Shown: piece by piece, positions 1 through 13,272 of the stretch | Position numbering within the stretch: the first letter of the stretch is position 1 | How the letters are laid out: each line of letters starts with the position of its first letter | DNA from: Gammaproteobacteria bacterium | GTDB taxonomy: Bacteria; Pseudomonadota; Gammaproteobacteria; Ga0077554; Ga007554 | Direction of reading: 5' to 3' | Assembly: GCA_023266055.1 (NCBI GenBank) | Contig: JAHFRW010000011.1 | Coordinates: 1-64,000, forward strand | Length of the DNA: 64,000 bases | Made by a program: the position numbers and the translations under genes | Notes under the pieces: model-generated | What the model was told of the DNA's origin: nothing | The model's input: the letters and a program-made list of their open reading frames with translations, nothing else | Database searches by the model: none

Positions 1-120
1 AACGTCCGCGTCACCGTCACATTAATCGCCCCCATCGCCATGGATGATGGCCTGCGCTTCGCGATACGCGAAGGCGGTCGCACCGTCGGTGCCGGGGTTG
101 TGTCCAAGGTAATTGAGTAA
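1..120 (+). CDS. tuf: Elongation factor Tu, C-terminal 39 codons (5' truncated by window)
   Basis: Translation [39 protein letters not shown] is the EF-Tu C-terminus; followed by tRNA-Trp and secE-nusG. Confidence 0.97.
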   Translation, partial: NVRVTVTLIAPIAMDDGLRFAIREGGRTVGAGVVSKVIE

Positions 121-200
121 CAAAAAAGATTGTTTTGAGTCGCAGGCCACCGCCGAGAGGGGTGGCCTGCGGGTTTTCACTTAAAGCATAACAATGTAAT

Positions 201-276
201 AGGCCAGTAGCTCAATTGGCAGAGCGGCGGTCTCCAAAACCGCAGGTTGGGGGTTCGATTCCCTCCTGGCCTGCCA
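201..276 (+). tRNA. tRNA-Trp (CCA anticodon), CCA end encoded
   Basis: Acceptor AGGCCAG/CTGGCCT, anticodon loop CTCCAAA, T-arm GGTTCGATTCC, 3' GCCA. Confidence 0.97.
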
Positions 277-351
277 CACGTGGCAGGGTGCTTGAGTTAT
301 ACCCACTGGTGTTGTGGGGCTCGGTAGTCTGATTAAGGATCGCTAGAACGC

Positions 352-699
352 ATGGCAGACAAGATTAAGTTGCTCGTAGCGGTACTGTTGATTGGTGCCT
401 CGATAGGCGTGTTTTATTATTATGGTGACCACTCCTTGCTGGTGCGCATCATCGTGATTCTGGTGGCGATGGGGGTTGCTACCGCTATCGCGTCGCAAAC
501 GGCAGTGGGTCAGAAGACGCTCGGGTTTATGCGCGACTCGCAGGTTGAAGTGCGCAAGGTAGTATGGCCTACGCGGAAGGAAACCGCCCAGACGACCATG
601 ATTGTGCTGGCAATGGTCATCGTGATTGCGATTTTCTTGTGGTTGCTGGATATGATTTTATTGTGGGCGGTCCGATTATTGACTGGTCAGGGAGGCTAA
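352..699 (+). CDS. secE: Preprotein translocase subunit SecE
   Basis: Three-TM SecE with [17 protein letters not shown] motif; adjacent to nusG. Confidence 0.96.
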   Translation: MADKIKLLVAVLLIGASIGVFYYYGDHSLLVRIIVILVAMGVATAIASQTAVGQKTLGFMRDSQVEVRKVVWPTRKETAQTTMIVLAMVIVIAIFLWLLDMILLWAVRLLTGQGG

Positions 700-703
700 G
701 CGC

Positions 704-1237
704 ATGACAATGCGATGGTATGTGGTGCATGCGTATTCCGGGTTTGAAAATCAGGTAGTGCGTTCACTTGGTGACCGTATTGGACGCAGTTCCTTGCAGG
801 ATAAGTTCGGCGAAATCCTGGTGCCAACCGAGGAGGTCGTGGAAATGCGTGCGGGACAAAAGCGCAAAAGCGACCGCAAATTCTTCCCCGGTTATGTGCT
901 GGTGCAGATGGAAATGAATGACGATACCTGGCACCTTGTGAAGGAAGTTCCCAAGGTGATGGGTTTTGTTGGTGGTTCGAGTGACAAACCGGCTCCCATC
1001 ACTGACCGTGAAGCAGAAAAAATTCTGCAACGTGTGCAGGACGGTGTTGAAAAACCCCGGCCCAAAGTGTTGTTTGAGGCGGGTGAAGTGGTGCGTGTTA
1101 CCGAAGGACCGTTTGCTGACTTTAACGGCGTGGTTGAAGAAGTCAACTATGAAAAAAATCGCCTGCGTGTCGCAGTGCTGATTTTCGGACGCTCAACCCC
1201 GGTCGAACTGGAGTTCGGCCAGGTTGAAAAAGGCTGA
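704..1237 (+). CDS. nusG: Transcription termination/antitermination protein NusG
   Basis: [17 protein letters not shown]-terminus and KOW region [16 protein letters not shown]. Confidence 0.98.
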   Translation: MTMRWYVVHAYSGFENQVVRSLGDRIGRSSLQDKFGEILVPTEEVVEMRAGQKRKSDRKFFPGYVLVQMEMNDDTWHLVKEVPKVMGFVGGSSDKPAPITDREAEKILQRVQDGVEKPRPKVLFEAGEVVRVTEGPFADFNGVVEEVNYEKNRLRVAVLIFGRSTPVELEFGQVEKG

Positions 1238-1338
1238 ACGCCCGGAGAGATTTTTAGCGTAGTATTTTGAGTTGTAGTTTTATTATTGTAGTTATATTAA
1301 TGGGGAGCCGCGAGGCGTTTGCACCCGAGGAGTAAGGT

Positions 1339-1773
1339 ATGGCAAAGAAAATTACGGCCTACATCAAGTTGCAGGTCAAAGCCGGTCAGGCTAATCCAAG
1401 TCCGCCCGTCGGCCCTGCATTGGGCCAACGTGGTGTCAATATCATGGAGTTCTGCAAGGCTTTTAATGCCCAGACTCAGGGTGTAGAGCCAGGTACCCCG
1501 TTGCCTGTGGTCATCACGGTTTACAGTGACCGCAGTTTCACCTTCATTACGAAGACCCCACCCGCGACCATTTTATTGAAGAGAGCGGCGGGCATTACCA
1601 GTGGTAGCAAAACCCCCAACACGCAAAAAGTTGGCAAGGTGAATCGCGCCCAGTTGGAGCAGATTGCTAAAACCAAAATGCCTGATTTGACGGCGGCCAG
1701 CATGGATGCCGCAGTGCGTACCATTGCAGGCAGTGCGCGCAGCATGGGTCTTGAGACGGAAGGAGTGGTATAA
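1339..1773 (+). CDS. rplK: 50S ribosomal protein L11
   Basis: [43 protein letters not shown]. Confidence 0.99.
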   Translation: MAKKITAYIKLQVKAGQANPSPPVGPALGQRGVNIMEFCKAFNAQTQGVEPGTPLPVVITVYSDRSFTFITKTPPATILLKRAAGITSGSKTPNTQKVGKVNRAQLEQIAKTKMPDLTAASMDAAVRTIAGSARSMGLETEGVV

Positions 1774-1774
1774 C

Positions 1775-2476
1775 ATGGCAAAAATAACCAAACGTGTTAA
1801 GTCTTCCCAGGCAAAAATACAGGCTGGCAAGGTGTACGCCATAGATGAGGCCTTGAGTTTGATCAAGGAATGCGCTACCGCCAAGTTCAATGAATCCGTT
1901 GATGTCAGCATCAATCTGGGTATTGATACTCGTAAGTCAGATCAGGTGGTACGCAGCTCTACCGTGTTGCCTCATGGTACCGGCAAGGTTGTTCGTGTTG
2001 CGGTATTTACTCAAGGCGCCAATGCTGATCTCGCGCGTGCGGCAGGTGCTGATATTGTAGGTTTCGATGATCTGGCGGAGTCTGTCAAGGCCGGCAACAT
2101 GGATTTTGATGTGGTGATTGCAACCCCTGACGCGATGCGTGTCGTGGGTCAGTTAGGCCAGATTCTTGGTCCGCGCGGTTTGATGCCGAACCCCAAGGTC
2201 GGTACCGTGACGCCGGATGTTGCTACGGCGGTTAAAAATGCCAAGGGTGGTCAGGTGCGTTATCGTGCTGACAAAGCCGGTATTGTGCATTGCACCATTG
2301 GTAAGGCGAGCTTTGATGTGGCTTCGTTGCGCGGTAATTTGCAAGCGCTGCTGGTTGACTTGAACAAAGCCAAGCCCAGCACCTCCAAGGGTATATACCT
2401 GAGAAAAATTGCTGTATCCAGCACCATGGGTCCCGGTGTGATGGTGGATCAGTCGTCATTGAGTGTGAGCGCCTGA
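1775..2476 (+). CDS. rplA: 50S ribosomal protein L1
   Basis: [15 protein letters not shown] start chosen inside the longer 1706..2476 ORF; L1 signature [15 protein letters not shown]. Confidence 0.98.
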   Translation: MAKITKRVKSSQAKIQAGKVYAIDEALSLIKECATAKFNESVDVSINLGIDTRKSDQVVRSSTVLPHGTGKVVRVAVFTQGANADLARAAGADIVGFDDLAESVKAGNMDFDVVIATPDAMRVVGQLGQILGPRGLMPNPKVGTVTPDVATAVKNAKGGQVRYRADKAGIVHCTIGKASFDVASLRGNLQALLVDLNKAKPSTSKGIYLRKIAVSSTMGPGVMVDQSSLSVSA

Positions 2477-2499
2477 TAAATAATTAGGCGACAGAACTT

Positions 2500-2740
2500 T
2501 GGGTTGGCGGTTCGGCAGTGCCGACCGCTGGCCGTCAAAGACCGCAGGTGCTTTTGCTTAATCGGGTTGTTGTATGACCTAACCAGCGTAGACGGTGTGC
2601 CCTGAACAGATGCCTTGCCATGTGCGGGGCACTGTGATGGTTACCGTATAAAAGGGTGGAGCACTCCGCCGGAGTGCTCTGATTTGTGCAAGGTAATCGC
2701 TGGAGGGGTTCGTAATACCCGTCAGTTGTTTACATACAGG
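2500..2740 (+). ncRNA. Probable L10 leader (rplJL autoregulatory mRNA leader)
   Basis: About 275-nt structured non-coding gap between rplA and rplJ, with hairpins such as GGAGCACTCCGCCGGAGTGCTC; position matches the known L10-leader location. Boundaries approximate. Confidence 0.65.
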
Positions 2741-2751
2741 AGAGTAAGCTC

Positions 2752-3258
2752 TTGTTAACGCTAGAAGAGAAAAAGACAATCGTTGCCGAGATGTCAGGGA
2801 TTGCGAGTAATGCCCTGTCAGCTATTGCAGCCGAGTATCGTGGCCTGCAGGCTGTAGATATGGCCCAGTTACGCGTTGACGCACGTAAGACGGGTGTATA
2901 TCTGCGGGTTGTCAAAAACACACTCGCGCGTCGTGCGGTTGAGGGTACAGGGTTTTCCTGCATGCAGTCCTCGTTGGTGGGTCCGTTGGTACTGGCCTTC
3001 TCTCAGGAGGATCCAGCGGCGGGTGCTCGTTTGATACGTGATTTTGCCAAGGGCAATGACAAGTTGGTGGTTAAGGCTATCGCCATGAATGGCAAGCTGA
3101 TGGCCCCCAGTGATCTTGAATCCCTGGCCAAAATGCCTACACGTGATCAGGCGATCAGCTTGCTGATGGCCGTGATGAAGGCGCCTGTGGAGAAACTGGC
3201 TCGTACCCTTGCTGCGGTGCGCGATCAAAAACAATCGGCTGCCGGTGTATCCGGCTAA
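2752..3258 (+). CDS. rplJ: 50S ribosomal protein L10
   Basis: L10-like sequence between rplA and rplL. Confidence 0.97.
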   Translation: MLTLEEKKTIVAEMSGIASNALSAIAAEYRGLQAVDMAQLRVDARKTGVYLRVVKNTLARRAVEGTGFSCMQSSLVGPLVLAFSQEDPAAGARLIRDFAKGNDKLVVKAIAMNGKLMAPSDLESLAKMPTRDQAISLLMAVMKAPVEKLARTLAAVRDQKQSAAGVSG

Positions 3259-3315
3259 CGCGTCTCGTGCCCTGAACAAACATGGCACGGTTACATTTAA
3301 TTTTAGGAGCATAAA

Positions 3316-3684
3316 ATGGCTGTAAGCAAACAAGATATGTTGGATACCATTGCCAATATGACAGTTCTGGAAATCGTTGATCTGATTTCCTCAATGGAAG
3401 AGAAATTTGGTGTTTCTGCTGCGGCAGCGGTAGCGGCTGCCGGACCTGCCGCCGCTGCGGCTGTCGAAGAGCAGACCGAATTTAACGTGGTTATGACCGG
3501 CTTTGGTGCAAACAAGGTAGGCGTGATCAAGGTTATCCGTGCGGTGACTGGCTTGGGCTTGAAAGAAGCCAAAGATATGGTGGAAGGTGTTCCTGCCATG
3601 GTTAAGGAAGGCGTAAGCAAGGATGATGCCGCTTCCATCAAGAAGCAGCTTGAAGAAGCCGGCGCTACAGTTGAACTTAAGTAA
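3316..3684 (+). CDS. rplL: 50S ribosomal protein L7/L12
   Basis: Ala-rich hinge and [28 protein letters not shown]-terminal domain. Confidence 0.99.
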   Translation: MAVSKQDMLDTIANMTVLEIVDLISSMEEKFGVSAAAAVAAAGPAAAAAVEEQTEFNVVMTGFGANKVGVIKVIRAVTGLGLKEAKDMVEGVPAMVKEGVSKDDAASIKKQLEEAGATVELK

Positions 3685-3702
3685 GCATCAGGCTTTCTAA
3701 TT

Positions 3703-3736
3703 ACAACGCCTCTGAGTTTTCAGGGGCGTTGTTTTT
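3703..3736 (+). terminator. Rho-independent terminator/attenuator between rplL and rpoB
   Basis: ACAACGCCTCTGAGTTTTCAGGGGCGTTGTTTTT hairpin followed by a T run. Confidence 0.8.
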
Positions 3737-4036
3737 AGGTTTAAGTATAGGGCGATTTGCATCTGACGCACGAAAAATTGATTAAATGGGCGGCGGCGTG
3801 CGCGCACTTAATATTATGCCGCAATAAGTTGTGTTGGCTGGTGGCAGCGTCACCGGCCTTTTTCTGTTTCCGCCGGGCAGGATGCCCAAGTGCGGTGAGT
3901 GCAGGGATGCGCAAGAACCGCCGTAATGCATGGGAATGCGGCGAGCCTGCCTTGCCCTGTTTTCGTGAAATGAAATATTGATTTTATTACAGTATCCACG
4001 CGATTTGGTGTTGGTGATTGAACCTGAGGAACTCTG

Positions 4037-7000
4037 ATGTCCTACTCTTTTACTGAGAAAAAATGCATCCGTAAGGATTTTGGTAAGCGGCCCAGCATTC
4101 TGGAGACGCCGTATCTGCTGGCGATTCAAGTGGAATCGTATCGTGATTTTCTACAGGAAGATGCCGTACCGGAAAATCGTGCTGATCGGGGTTTGCATGC
4201 CGCGTTCAAGACGGTGTTTCCCATTACAAGCTACACCGGAAATGCTGCGCTTGAATACGTGAGCTACCGTCTGGGCATACCTGGGTTTGATGTGAAAGAA
4301 TGCCAATCACGTGGTATGACGTATGCTGCGCCGTTGCGCGTGAAAGTGCGCCTGGTCATTTATGATAAGGATGCGCCTGCGGGCACGTTGGCAATCAAGG
4401 ACGTCAAGGAACAGGAAGTATATATGGGTGAATTGCCGTTGATGACGGGCAATGGAACCTTTGTTGTGAATGGCACGGAACGTGTTGTGGTCTCACAGCT
4501 GCATCGTTCGCCGGGTGTATTCTTTGAACATGACAAGGGTAAAACCCATTCTTCAGGTAAATTACTGTTTTCAGCGCGTATCATTCCTTATCGTGGTTCC
4601 TGGCTCGACTTTGAGTTTGATCCGAATGATAGCGTGTTTGTGCGTATTGACCGTCGTCGCAAATTACCTGCCACGATTATTCTGCGCGCTCTGGGTTACA
4701 CCACAGAGCAGATCCTTGATCTGTTTTTTGAAACCAACACCTTTACCTTTGAAAAAGACACCATTCAACTGACGCTGGTGCCGGATCGTTTGCGCGGTGA
4801 GAGTGCGGCGTTTGATGTCAAGGATGCCAAGGGTAAGCTGATTGTTGAAGCGGGCCGCCGTATCATGGCGCGCCACATCAACGAAATGAAGAAAGCCGAT
4901 CTGAAAACGCTCACCGTGCCACGCGAATATGTGCTGGGCAAGGTGATGGCGCATGACGTGGTTGACCAGTCTACCGGCGAAGTGCTGGCGAATGCCAATG
5001 ATGAAATTACGGCAGATCTGATTACCAAGTTGATCAAGGCCGATGTACGTTCGATCAATGTACTCTTCACCAATGATCTGGATCGGGGTCCGTTCATGTC
5101 CAATACCTTGCGTATTGATCATGCCCGTACCGAGCTGGATGCGCAGGTTGAGATTTATCGCATGATGCGTCCCGGCGAGCCGCCGACCAAGGATGCTGCA
5201 CAGGCATTATTCAACAACCTGTTCTTCAGCGCGGATCGTTATGACCTGTCTGTTGTGGGCCGCATGAAGTTTAATCGTCGCGTTGGCCGTGAAGAAATTA
5301 CAGGCTCGGGTGTATTGTCCAGGGAAGACATCATTGCCGTAATGAAGGTTTTGATTGATATCAAGAACGGCAATGGCATTGTGGATGACATTGATCATCT
5401 GGGAAATCGCCGTATTCGTAGTGTCGGTGAAATGGTGGAAAATCAGTTCCGCGCCGGTTTGGTGCGTGTTGAGCGTGCTGTAAAAGAGCGTTTGAGCCTT
5501 GCCGAATCAGAGGGCTTGATGCCGCAGGAATTGATTAACGCCAAACCGGTGTCAGCGGTTATCAAGGAATTTTTTGGTTCCAGCCAGTTGTCGCAGTTTA
5601 TGGATCAGAATAATCCCTTGTCTGAAATTACCCACAAGCGTCGTATTTCGGCACTTGGGCCGGGTGGATTGACGCGGGAGCGTGCCGGCTTCGAAGTGCG
5701 TGACGTGCATCCCACACACTATGGTCGTGTCTGCCCGATTGAAACACCTGAAGGTCCGAACATTGGATTGATCAATTCCCTGGCGGTGTATGCGCGCATC
5801 AATAGCTACGGTTTTCTGGAAACCCCTTATCGCAAGGTGGTGGATGGCCGTGTTACTGACAAGATTGATTACCTGTCGGCTATTGAAGAAGGTCAGTATG
5901 TCATCGCGCAGGCGAGTGCCACATTGGACAAAGAAGGTCGCTTGATTGACGAACTGGTATCTTGCCGTCATGAAAATGAGTTTACTCTGTCCACGCCGGA
6001 TCGTCCTGAATATATGGACGTTGCACCCAAACAGATTGTGTCTGTGGCAGCGTCGTTGATTCCGTTTCTGGAACACGATGATGCAAACCGTGCATTGATG
6101 GGTTCGAACATGCAACGTCAGGCAGTGCCAACGCTGCGTGCCGAAAAGCCGCTGGTGGGTACCGGTATGGAACGCATTGTGGCTATTGATTCCGGTGTAA
6201 CGGTTGTTGCGACACGTGGCGGAGTGATCAACTCGGTGGATGCTGGACGTATTGTGGTGCGTGTCAATGATGATGAAACCGTGCCCGGTGAACCAGGTGT
6301 GGATATCTATAATCTGACCAAATACACCCGCTCCAACCAGAACACCTGTATCAATCAGCGTCCGTTGGTGAATGTAGGCGACGTGGTGGCGCGCGGTGAT
6401 GTATTGGCAGATGGTCCTTCAACGGATTTGGGTGAGTTGGCACTGGGTCAGAACATGCTGATCGCATTCATGCCCTGGAATGGTTACAACTTCGAAGATT
6501 CGATTCTGATTTCAGAGCGTGTAGTGCATGAAGATCGTTTCACGACCATTCATATTGAAGAGCTCACCTGCGTGTCGCGTGACACCAAGCTGGGGCCAGA
6601 GGAAATCAGTTCGGATATTCCGAACGTCAGCGAGACGGCATTGGCCAAGCTCGATGAGTCCGGCATTATCCATATCGGTGCCGAAGTTGTGCCCGGAGAT
6701 ATTCTGGTAGGCAAGGTGACACCCAAGGGTGAAACCCAGTTGACACCGGAAGAGAAACTGTTGCGCGCCATATTTGGTGAGAAGGCCTCCGATGTTAAGG
6801 ATACCTCGCTGCGTGTGCCCTCGGGCATGAGTGGTACGGTAATTGACGTGCAGGTGTTTACCCGTGATGGCGTACAGAAAGATACGCGTGCGCAGGACAT
6901 CGAACGCATGGCACTGGATAAGGTCAAGAAAGATCTGCATGACCAGTACCGCATTCTGGAAGACGATACCTATCAGCGTGTCGAGCAATTGTTGCTGGAC

Positions 7001-8122
7001 AAGGTTGCTGAAGGAGGTCCGAAGGGTCTGAAGGCAGGTGCCAAAGTGACAGCGGCTTATCTGGCCGAGTTGGCACACGAGAAGTGGTTTGAGATTCGTT
7101 TGCGCAATGATGACGCTAACCAGCAGCTGGAAATTCTTGGTGAGCAGCTCAAGCAGCAGCGTACCGATCTGGATGCCTGGCTGGAAGAGAAGCGTGCCAA
7201 ACTCACTGCGGGAGATGATCTGGCACCGGGTGTGCTGAAAATGGTGAAAGTCTATCTGGCCGTGAAGCGTCGTGTTCAGCCAGGTGACAAAATGGCCGGA
7301 CGTCATGGTAACAAGGGTGTGATCTCAATGATCGTGCCTGTGGAAGATATGCCGTATATGGCAGATGGTACTCCGGTAGACATTTTGCTGAATCCATTGG
7401 GTGTGCCTTCACGTATGAACGTGGGCCAGGTGCTTGAAACCCATCTGGGTTGGGCGGCCAAAGGTCTGGGTCTGAAGATTGGTCGCATGATAGAGGCACA
7501 ACAAAACGCCTCGGAAGTGCGTGATTTCCTCGACCGCATCTACAATTCCACTGGTGGCAAGAAGGAAGATCTCAGTTCGTTGACGGATGATGAGGTCATG
7601 AAACTTGCGGGCAATCTGCGCAAGGGTGTACCTACGGCCACTCCGGTTTTTGATGGTGCTACCGAGGCAGAAATCAAAAACATGCTGGCATTGGCTGATC
7701 TGCCGGTCAGTGGACAGGCCACCTTGTATGATGGACGTACTGGTGTTGCCTTTGAGCGGCCGATTACCGTGGGTTATATGTACATGCTCAAATTGAATCA
7801 TCTGGTGGACGACAAGATGCACGCACGTTCTACCGGGCCATACAGTCTTGTGACGCAGCAGCCCCTGGGCGGTAAGGCACAATTTGGTGGTCAGCGTTTC
7901 GGTGAAATGGAAGTGTGGGCACTGGAAGCGTATGGTGCTGCCTATACATTGCAGGAAATGCTTACGGTGAAGTCGGATGATGTTGCCGGACGTACCAAGA
8001 TGTATAAAAATATTGTAGATGGGGATCACCGTATGGAAGCCGGTATGCCGGAGTCCTTTAACGTGCTGGTCAAAGAAATTCGCGCATTGGCGATTGACAT
8101 TGAATTGGAGCAGAGCGAATAG
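4037..8122 (+). CDS. rpoB: DNA-directed RNA polymerase beta subunit
   Basis: 1361 aa; canonical RpoB blocks ([46 protein letters not shown]). Confidence 0.99.
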   Translation: MSYSFTEKKCIRKDFGKRPSILETPYLLAIQVESYRDFLQEDAVPENRADRGLHAAFKTVFPITSYTGNAALEYVSYRLGIPGFDVKECQSRGMTYAAPLRVKVRLVIYDKDAPAGTLAIKDVKEQEVYMGELPLMTGNGTFVVNGTERVVVSQLHRSPGVFFEHDKGKTHSSGKLLFSARIIPYRGSWLDFEFDPNDSVFVRIDRRRKLPATIILRALGYTTEQILDLFFETNTFTFEKDTIQLTLVPDRLRGESAAFDVKDAKGKLIVEAGRRIMARHINEMKKADLKTLTVPREYVLGKVMAHDVVDQSTGEVLANANDEITADLITKLIKADVRSINVLFTNDLDRGPFMSNTLRIDHARTELDAQVEIYRMMRPGEPPTKDAAQALFNNLFFSADRYDLSVVGRMKFNRRVGREEITGSGVLSREDIIAVMKVLIDIKNGNGIVDDIDHLGNRRIRSVGEMVENQFRAGLVRVERAVKERLSLAESEGLMPQELINAKPVSAVIKEFFGSSQLSQFMDQNNPLSEITHKRRISALGPGGLTRERAGFEVRDVHPTHYGRVCPIETPEGPNIGLINSLAVYARINSYGFLETPYRKVVDGRVTDKIDYLSAIEEGQYVIAQASATLDKEGRLIDELVSCRHENEFTLSTPDRPEYMDVAPKQIVSVAASLIPFLEHDDANRALMGSNMQRQAVPTLRAEKPLVGTGMERIVAIDSGVTVVATRGGVINSVDAGRIVVRVNDDETVPGEPGVDIYNLTKYTRSNQNTCINQRPLVNVGDVVARGDVLADGPSTDLGELALGQNMLIAFMPWNGYNFEDSILISERVVHEDRFTTIHIEELTCVSRDTKLGPEEISSDIPNVSETALAKLDESGIIHIGAEVVPGDILVGKVTPKGETQLTPEEKLLRAIFGEKASDVKDTSLRVPSGMSGTVIDVQVFTRDGVQKDTRAQDIERMALDKVKKDLHDQYRILEDDTYQRVEQLLLDKVAEGGPKGLKAGAKVTAAYLAELAHEKWFEIRLRNDDANQQLEILGEQLKQQRTDLDAWLEEKRAKLTAGDDLAPGVLKMVKVYLAVKRRVQPGDKMAGRHGNKGVISMIVPVEDMPYMADGTPVDILLNPLGVPSRMNVGQVLETHLGWAAKGLGLKIGRMIEAQQNASEVRDFLDRIYNSTGGKKEDLSSLTDDEVMKLAGNLRKGVPTATPVFDGATEAEIKNMLALADLPVSGQATLYDGRTGVAFERPITVGYMYMLKLNHLVDDKMHARSTGPYSLVTQQPLGGKAQFGGQRFGEMEVWALEAYGAAYTLQEMLTVKSDDVAGRTKMYKNIVDGDHRMEAGMPESFNVLVKEIRALAIDIELEQSE

Positions 8123-8211
8123 CGCCCTGATTGGATCACAGTGGATGGGCGTTAATGCGCCCATCCCGTCCTATTCCATACAGCACACGAAACAAAGCAG
8201 GAGAAACGGCA

Positions 8212-11200
8212 TTGAAAGATCTAATCAATTTGTTGAAGCAGCAAGGTCAGGTCGAGGAGTTCGATGCGATTCGCATCGGTTTGGCCTCGCCTGCCAAGAT
8301 CCGTTCGTGGTCATTTGGAGAGGTCAAAAAGCCGGAAACCATTAATTATCGTACCTTCAAGCCTGAGCGTGATGGCTTGTTCTGTGCCAAGATTTTCGGG
8401 CCCATCAAGGATTATGAATGTTTGTGCGGCAAATACAAACGTCTGAAGCATCGTGGCGTTATCTGTGAAAAATGCGGCGTGGAAGTCACGCTGGCCAAAG
8501 TGCGTCGTGACCGTATGGGACACATCGAGCTTGCCAGTCCGGTAGCACATATCTGGTTCTTGCGTTCCCTGCCTTCGCGCATGGGTTTGTTGCTGGACAT
8601 GACGTTGCGTGATATCGAACGTGTACTGTACTTTGAAGCGTTCGTGGTGATTGATCCAGGCATGACGCGCCTGGAACGTGGTCAGTTGTTGTCTGATGAA
8701 ACCTATCTGGAAGCCATTGAAGAATATGGTGATGAATTTGATGCCCGTATGGGCGCCGAAGCCATTTTTCAATTACTCCATACCATGAACCTGAAAACAG
8801 AAGTGGTCAAGCTGCGTGAAGATATTCCCGGCACCACCTCTGAAACAAAATCCAAGAAGCTCACCAAGCGTCTGAAACTCATGGAAGCCTTTCTGGAATC
8901 AGGCAATAACCCTGAATGGATGGTGATGACGGTGTTGCCGGTGTTGCCGCCTGAATTGCGCCCCCTGGTGCCGCTCGACGGCGGACGTTTTGCAACGTCT
9001 GATTTGAACGACTTGTATCGTCGGGTGATTAACCGTAACAACCGTTTGAAGCGTTTGCTTGATTTAAGTGCGCCTGACATTATCGTGCGTAACGAAAAAC
9101 GCATGCTGCAGGAGTCGGTGGATGCCTTGCTGGATAACGGTCGTCGCGGCAAGGCGATTACCGGTTCCAACAAGCGTCCGCTGAAATCTCTTGCGGACAT
9201 GATCAAGGGTAAGCAAGGTCGCTTCCGCCAGAATCTTCTCGGCAAGCGCGTTGATTACTCAGGTCGTTCCGTGATTGTAGTGGGGCCAACGTTGCGTCTC
9301 CATCAGTGTGGCCTGCCAAAGAAAATGGCACTGGAACTATTCAAGCCATTTATTTTCAGTAAACTGGAGCGCCGGGGTCTGGCGACAACCATCAAGGCTG
9401 CCAAGAAACTGGTGGAACGTGAAGGGCCTGAGGTATGGGATATTCTCGAAGAAGTCATTCGCGAGCACCCGGTATTGCTTAACCGTGCACCTACTTTGCA
9501 TCGTCTGGGTATTCAGGCGTTCGAACCTGTGTTGATTGAAGGTAAGGCCATACAGTTGCATCCACTGGTATGTACCGCATTTAACGCCGACTTTGACGGT
9601 GACCAGATGGCAGTGCACGTACCGTTATCGCTGGAAGCGCAGCTTGAAGCGCGTACCTTGATGATGTCCACCAATAACGTATTATCACCTGCCAACGGTG
9701 AACCAATTATTGTGCCATCGCAGGACGTGGTACTGGGCCTTTATTACATGTCACGTGAGAAAATCAACGCGCGTGGCGAAGGTATGATCTTCTCGGATAC
9801 CGCAGAAGTGCATCGTGCCTACGAAACCCGTACCGTTGAATTGCAAGCCAAGGTTACGGTACGGATTCGTGAGACCACCATGGATGCGCAAGGTGTGAAG
9901 CGTGCCGGGGTGCGCCGTGTCAACACCACGGTGGGACGCGCCTTGTTGTCTGACATTTTGCCGGATGGCATGCCGTTTGAGCTGATCAACCAGAACATGA
10001 CCAAGAAAGCCATCTCGCGCCTGATCAACTCATGCTACCGTTTGCTGGGTTTGAAAGAAGCCGTGGTGTTCGCCGATCAATTAATGTATACCGGTTTTGC
10101 CTATGCAACACGGTCAGGTGTGTCGATTGGTGTGGATGATATGGTGGTGCCCGATGAAAAAGCGGGCATCATCAGTGCGGCCGAGCAGGAAGTAAAGGAA
10201 ATCGAAAACCAGTACACCTCGGGTCTGGTGACCAACGGCGAACGCTACAACAAGGTCGTCGATATCTGGTCGCATACCAACGACCAGGTGGCCAAGGCGA
10301 TGATGGACAAGCTGGGTTCGGATGTAGTGACCGATGCCTCAGGCAAGCCGGTCAAGCAGCCGTCCTTTAACTCCATCTACATGATGGCCGATTCGGGTGC
10401 ACGTGGTAGCGCAGCACAGATTCGTCAGTTAGCAGGTATGCGCGGTCTGATGGCCAAGCCGGATGGCTCGATCATTGAAACACCCATTACCGCCAATTTC
10501 CGTGAAGGGTTGGACGTGTTGCAGTACTTTATTTCAACCCACGGTGCACGTAAAGGTTTGGCCGATACCGCACTGAAGACTGCGAACTCAGGTTATCTGA
10601 CACGTCGTCTGGTGGACGTGGCGCAGGACATGGTGATCTCGGAACCTGATTGCGGCACTATCCATGGCTTGCTGATGGCGCCTCTGATTGAAGGAGGTGA
10701 CGTAGTTGAGCCGTTGCGTGAACGTGTGCTGGGTCGTGTGCTGGTGACGGATGTCATTCGGCCGGGTTCGGCAACGGACGTGGCGGTGCCTGCAGGTACG
10801 TTGCTTGATGAAGCGTGGGTAGACAAGCTTGAAGAGATGAGCATTGACCAGGTGAAGGTGCGTTCACCGATTACCTGCGAAACGCGTTACGGCATTTGCG
10901 CGGCGTGCTACGGACGTGATCTGGCGCGCGGTCATCGCATCAACATCGGTGAGGCGGTGGGCGTGATTGCAGCGCAGTCGATTGGTGAGCCGGGTACCCA
11001 GCTCACCATGCGTACCTTCCATATCGGTGGTGCGGCATCGCGTTCTGCGGCAGTCAATTGCGTTGAACTGAAAACCAAAGGTAAGGTGCGTCTGCATAAC
11101 ATCAAGCTGGTGCAACATGCCAGTGGTAATAACGTTGCCGTGTCACGTTCGGGCGAACTGACCATGGTTGATGACTTTGGTCGTGAGCGCGAGCGTTACA

Positions 11201-12417
11201 AAATCCCTTACGGTGCAGTGTTGACCGTGAGTGATGGTGATATGGTGCAGGCCGGGCAGATCGTGGCCAACTGGGATCCGCATACCCATCCCGTGGTGAC
11301 CGAAGTGGCAGGCCGCATCAAATTCAGTGATGTGATTGAAGGTGTTACGGTACAGCGTCAAACCGACGAAATGACCGGGCTGAGCAGCCAGGTGGTTATT
11401 GATCCGAAGCAGCGCGGTGGTGCTACCAAAGACCTGCGTCCCATGCTGAAACTGGTGGATGCACAAGGCAATGATCTACGTCTTGCCGGTACTGATATCC
11501 CGGCAATTTACTTCCTGCCAGCGGGCGCTATTATCACGTTGGAAGATGGTGCCGCAGTGGGCGTGGGTGATGTTATTGCACGTATTCCGCAGGAAACCAC
11601 CAAAACCCGTGATATCACGGGAGGGTTGCCGCGTGTGGCTGACTTGTTTGAAGCTCGCAAGCCGAAAGATCCGGCAGCACTCGCTGAAATTTCCGGGACA
11701 GTCAGTTTCGGCAAGGAAACCAAGGGCAAGCGTCGTTTGGTGATTACGCCAAAAGAAGGTGATGTGCATGAGGAATTGATTCCGAAATGGCGTCACGTCA
11801 CGGTGTTTGAGGGTGAAAGCGTGGAGCGTGGTGAAACCATCGTTGATGGCGCACCTGATCCACATGACATCCTGCGTCTGCTGGGCATACCACCGCTGGC
11901 TAACTACATTGTTAACGAAGTGCAGGATGTGTATCGCTTGCAGGGCGTAAAAATCAATGACAAGCACATTGAAGTTATTGTGCGCCAGATGTTACGCAAG
12001 GTGGAAATTCGCAATCCGGGTGAGACCAAATTCATCAAGGGTGAGCAGATGGATCGTGCGCGTGTTCTTGAAGAAAACGAGCGTGTTCTGGTTGAGGGTA
12101 AAATGCCTGCGACCTGCGAAACCTTGTTGCTGGGTATTACCAAGGCCTCTCTGGCTACGGAGTCCTTCATCTCGGCCGCCTCGTTCCAGGAGACCACTCG
12201 TGTACTTACCGAAGCCTCTGTCAGTGGCAAATGTGACGACTTGCGTGGTCTGAAAGAAAACGTCATTGTAGGACGTTTGATTCCAGCCGGTACTGGCTTG
12301 GCGTATCACAACGAACGTCGTCGTGTACGCAGTCGCGACAAGGAAGAAGCTGCACAGGCCAAGATGGCACATGCTGCAACAGCAGAGCAAGCGTTTAAGG
12401 CACCCGTAGGGGCATAA
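8212..12417 (+). CDS. rpoC: DNA-directed RNA polymerase beta' subunit; probable TTG start
   Basis: [12 protein letters not shown] active-site motif. ORF track starts at 8131, but homologous N-terminus (M)[26 protein letters not shown] begins at TTG 8212, preceded by AGGAGA. Confidence 0.97.
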   Translation: MKDLINLLKQQGQVEEFDAIRIGLASPAKIRSWSFGEVKKPETINYRTFKPERDGLFCAKIFGPIKDYECLCGKYKRLKHRGVICEKCGVEVTLAKVRRDRMGHIELASPVAHIWFLRSLPSRMGLLLDMTLRDIERVLYFEAFVVIDPGMTRLERGQLLSDETYLEAIEEYGDEFDARMGAEAIFQLLHTMNLKTEVVKLREDIPGTTSETKSKKLTKRLKLMEAFLESGNNPEWMVMTVLPVLPPELRPLVPLDGGRFATSDLNDLYRRVINRNNRLKRLLDLSAPDIIVRNEKRMLQESVDALLDNGRRGKAITGSNKRPLKSLADMIKGKQGRFRQNLLGKRVDYSGRSVIVVGPTLRLHQCGLPKKMALELFKPFIFSKLERRGLATTIKAAKKLVEREGPEVWDILEEVIREHPVLLNRAPTLHRLGIQAFEPVLIEGKAIQLHPLVCTAFNADFDGDQMAVHVPLSLEAQLEARTLMMSTNNVLSPANGEPIIVPSQDVVLGLYYMSREKINARGEGMIFSDTAEVHRAYETRTVELQAKVTVRIRETTMDAQGVKRAGVRRVNTTVGRALLSDILPDGMPFELINQNMTKKAISRLINSCYRLLGLKEAVVFADQLMYTGFAYATRSGVSIGVDDMVVPDEKAGIISAAEQEVKEIENQYTSGLVTNGERYNKVVDIWSHTNDQVAKAMMDKLGSDVVTDASGKPVKQPSFNSIYMMADSGARGSAAQIRQLAGMRGLMAKPDGSIIETPITANFREGLDVLQYFISTHGARKGLADTALKTANSGYLTRRLVDVAQDMVISEPDCGTIHGLLMAPLIEGGDVVEPLRERVLGRVLVTDVIRPGSATDVAVPAGTLLDEAWVDKLEEMSIDQVKVRSPITCETRYGICAACYGRDLARGHRINIGEAVGVIAAQSIGEPGTQLTMRTFHIGGAASRSAAVNCVELKTKGKVRLHNIKLVQHASGNNVAVSRSGELTMVDDFGRERERYKIPYGAVLTVSDGDMVQAGQIVANWDPHTHPVVTEVAGRIKFSDVIEGVTVQRQTDEMTGLSSQVVIDPKQRGGATKDLRPMLKLVDAQGNDLRLAGTDIPAIYFLPAGAIITLEDGAAVGVGDVIARIPQETTKTRDITGGLPRVADLFEARKPKDPAALAEISGTVSFGKETKGKRRLVITPKEGDVHEELIPKWRHVTVFEGESVERGETIVDGAPDPHDILRLLGIPPLANYIVNEVQDVYRLQGVKINDKHIEVIVRQMLRKVEIRNPGETKFIKGEQMDRARVLEENERVLVEGKMPATCETLLLGITKASLATESFISAASFQETTRVLTEASVSGKCDDLRGLKENVIVGRLIPAGTGLAYHNERRRVRSRDKEEAAQAKMAHAATAEQAFKAPVGA

Positions 12418-12448
12418 ACAAACCACATTGTTTAGGAGTGGCTGATCC

Positions 12449-12486
12449 AGGGGCTAGTGCAGGTAACTGCACTGGCCCTTATTTTT
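12449..12486 (+). terminator. Rho-independent terminator after rpoC
   Basis: AGGGGCTAGTGCAGGTAACTGCACTGGCCCTTATTTTT. Confidence 0.85.
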
Positions 12487-12567
12487 GGGTGTATGCGATG
12501 ACAAGCGTTGTCGGGCGTGGGTGTCAGTCGGTGCTTAGACTGGCCAATGTCCATTGGATCAGGCGTT

Positions 12568-13269
12568 TCAGCAGATTGCCCCCCCATCGACCACCACCAC
12601 CGTGCCGGTGGAGTATGCGCTCACAAACAGGTACAGGTAAGCATCAGCAATGTCACCTGCCGTGCCAAGTCGATTCAGCGGTAAGGTGGGCGATAATGTT
12701 CTGACGTATTGGGTGCGATCGGGTGTTGGCGGATCGGTATCTACAAAGCCTGGACAAACCGTGTTTACCCGAACGGGTGCAAGCTCCATAGCGATTACTT
12801 TGGCAAGCGCTTCAGTTGCTGCATTCATGGCGCTGATAGCCGAGTAGCCGATATATCCACGGTGAGCAGCGATGCCTGATGTGAATGTGATAGAGCCATT
12901 TTGCCGGATATATTGCGCGCCATGTTGTGCCAACCGAAATTGCCCCCAGAATTTGGCATCAAAAGCAGCCATGGCTGCTTTTGACCCGGTTTCGAGAAAT
13001 CGCCCAGCGGGTAATGAAGGTTTGATGGTTATTGCCAGATGATCGAAGTGGCCGATACGTCGAAAAAAATCTTCGACAGACTGTTCATCCGTCGCATCAA
13101 CTACTTCAGTCTGTACAGGGGTGCCGAGTTGCCGGGCGGCAGTCTGGAGCTTTTCACTGGAGCGAGAAGCGATAACAACCTGTGCGCCAGCATTCAGTGC
13201 TTTTTGCGTTATTGCGTAGCCGATACCGGAGCTGCCGCCCACCAGCACCACTTTTTTATTTTTGAGCAT
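12568..13269 (-). CDS. SDR-family oxidoreductase
   Basis: N-terminal VVLVGGSSGIGYAI (TGxxxGIG-type) and YSAISAMNAATEALAK active-site region. Confidence 0.88.
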   Translation of the reverse strand: MLKNKKVVLVGGSSGIGYAITQKALNAGAQVVIASRSSEKLQTAARQLGTPVQTEVVDATDEQSVEDFFRRIGHFDHLAITIKPSLPAGRFLETGSKAAMAAFDAKFWGQFRLAQHGAQYIRQNGSITFTSGIAAHRGYIGYSAISAMNAATEALAKVIAMELAPVRVNTVCPGFVDTDPPTPDRTQYVRTLSPTLPLNRLGTAGDIADAYLYLFVSAYSTGTVVVVDGGAIC

Positions 13270-13272
13270 GAT

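Noticed and set aside
3685-4036. Long rplL-rpoB gap as a novel ncRNA
   Set aside because: An attenuator and processing region is normal between rplL and rpoB; nothing further could be supported by eye.
4360-12426. Numerous minus-strand ORFs across rpoB/rpoC (e.g. 4664..5122, 6512..7306, 7409..8164)
   Set aside because: Antisense shadows of rpoB/rpoC with no domain-like sequence.
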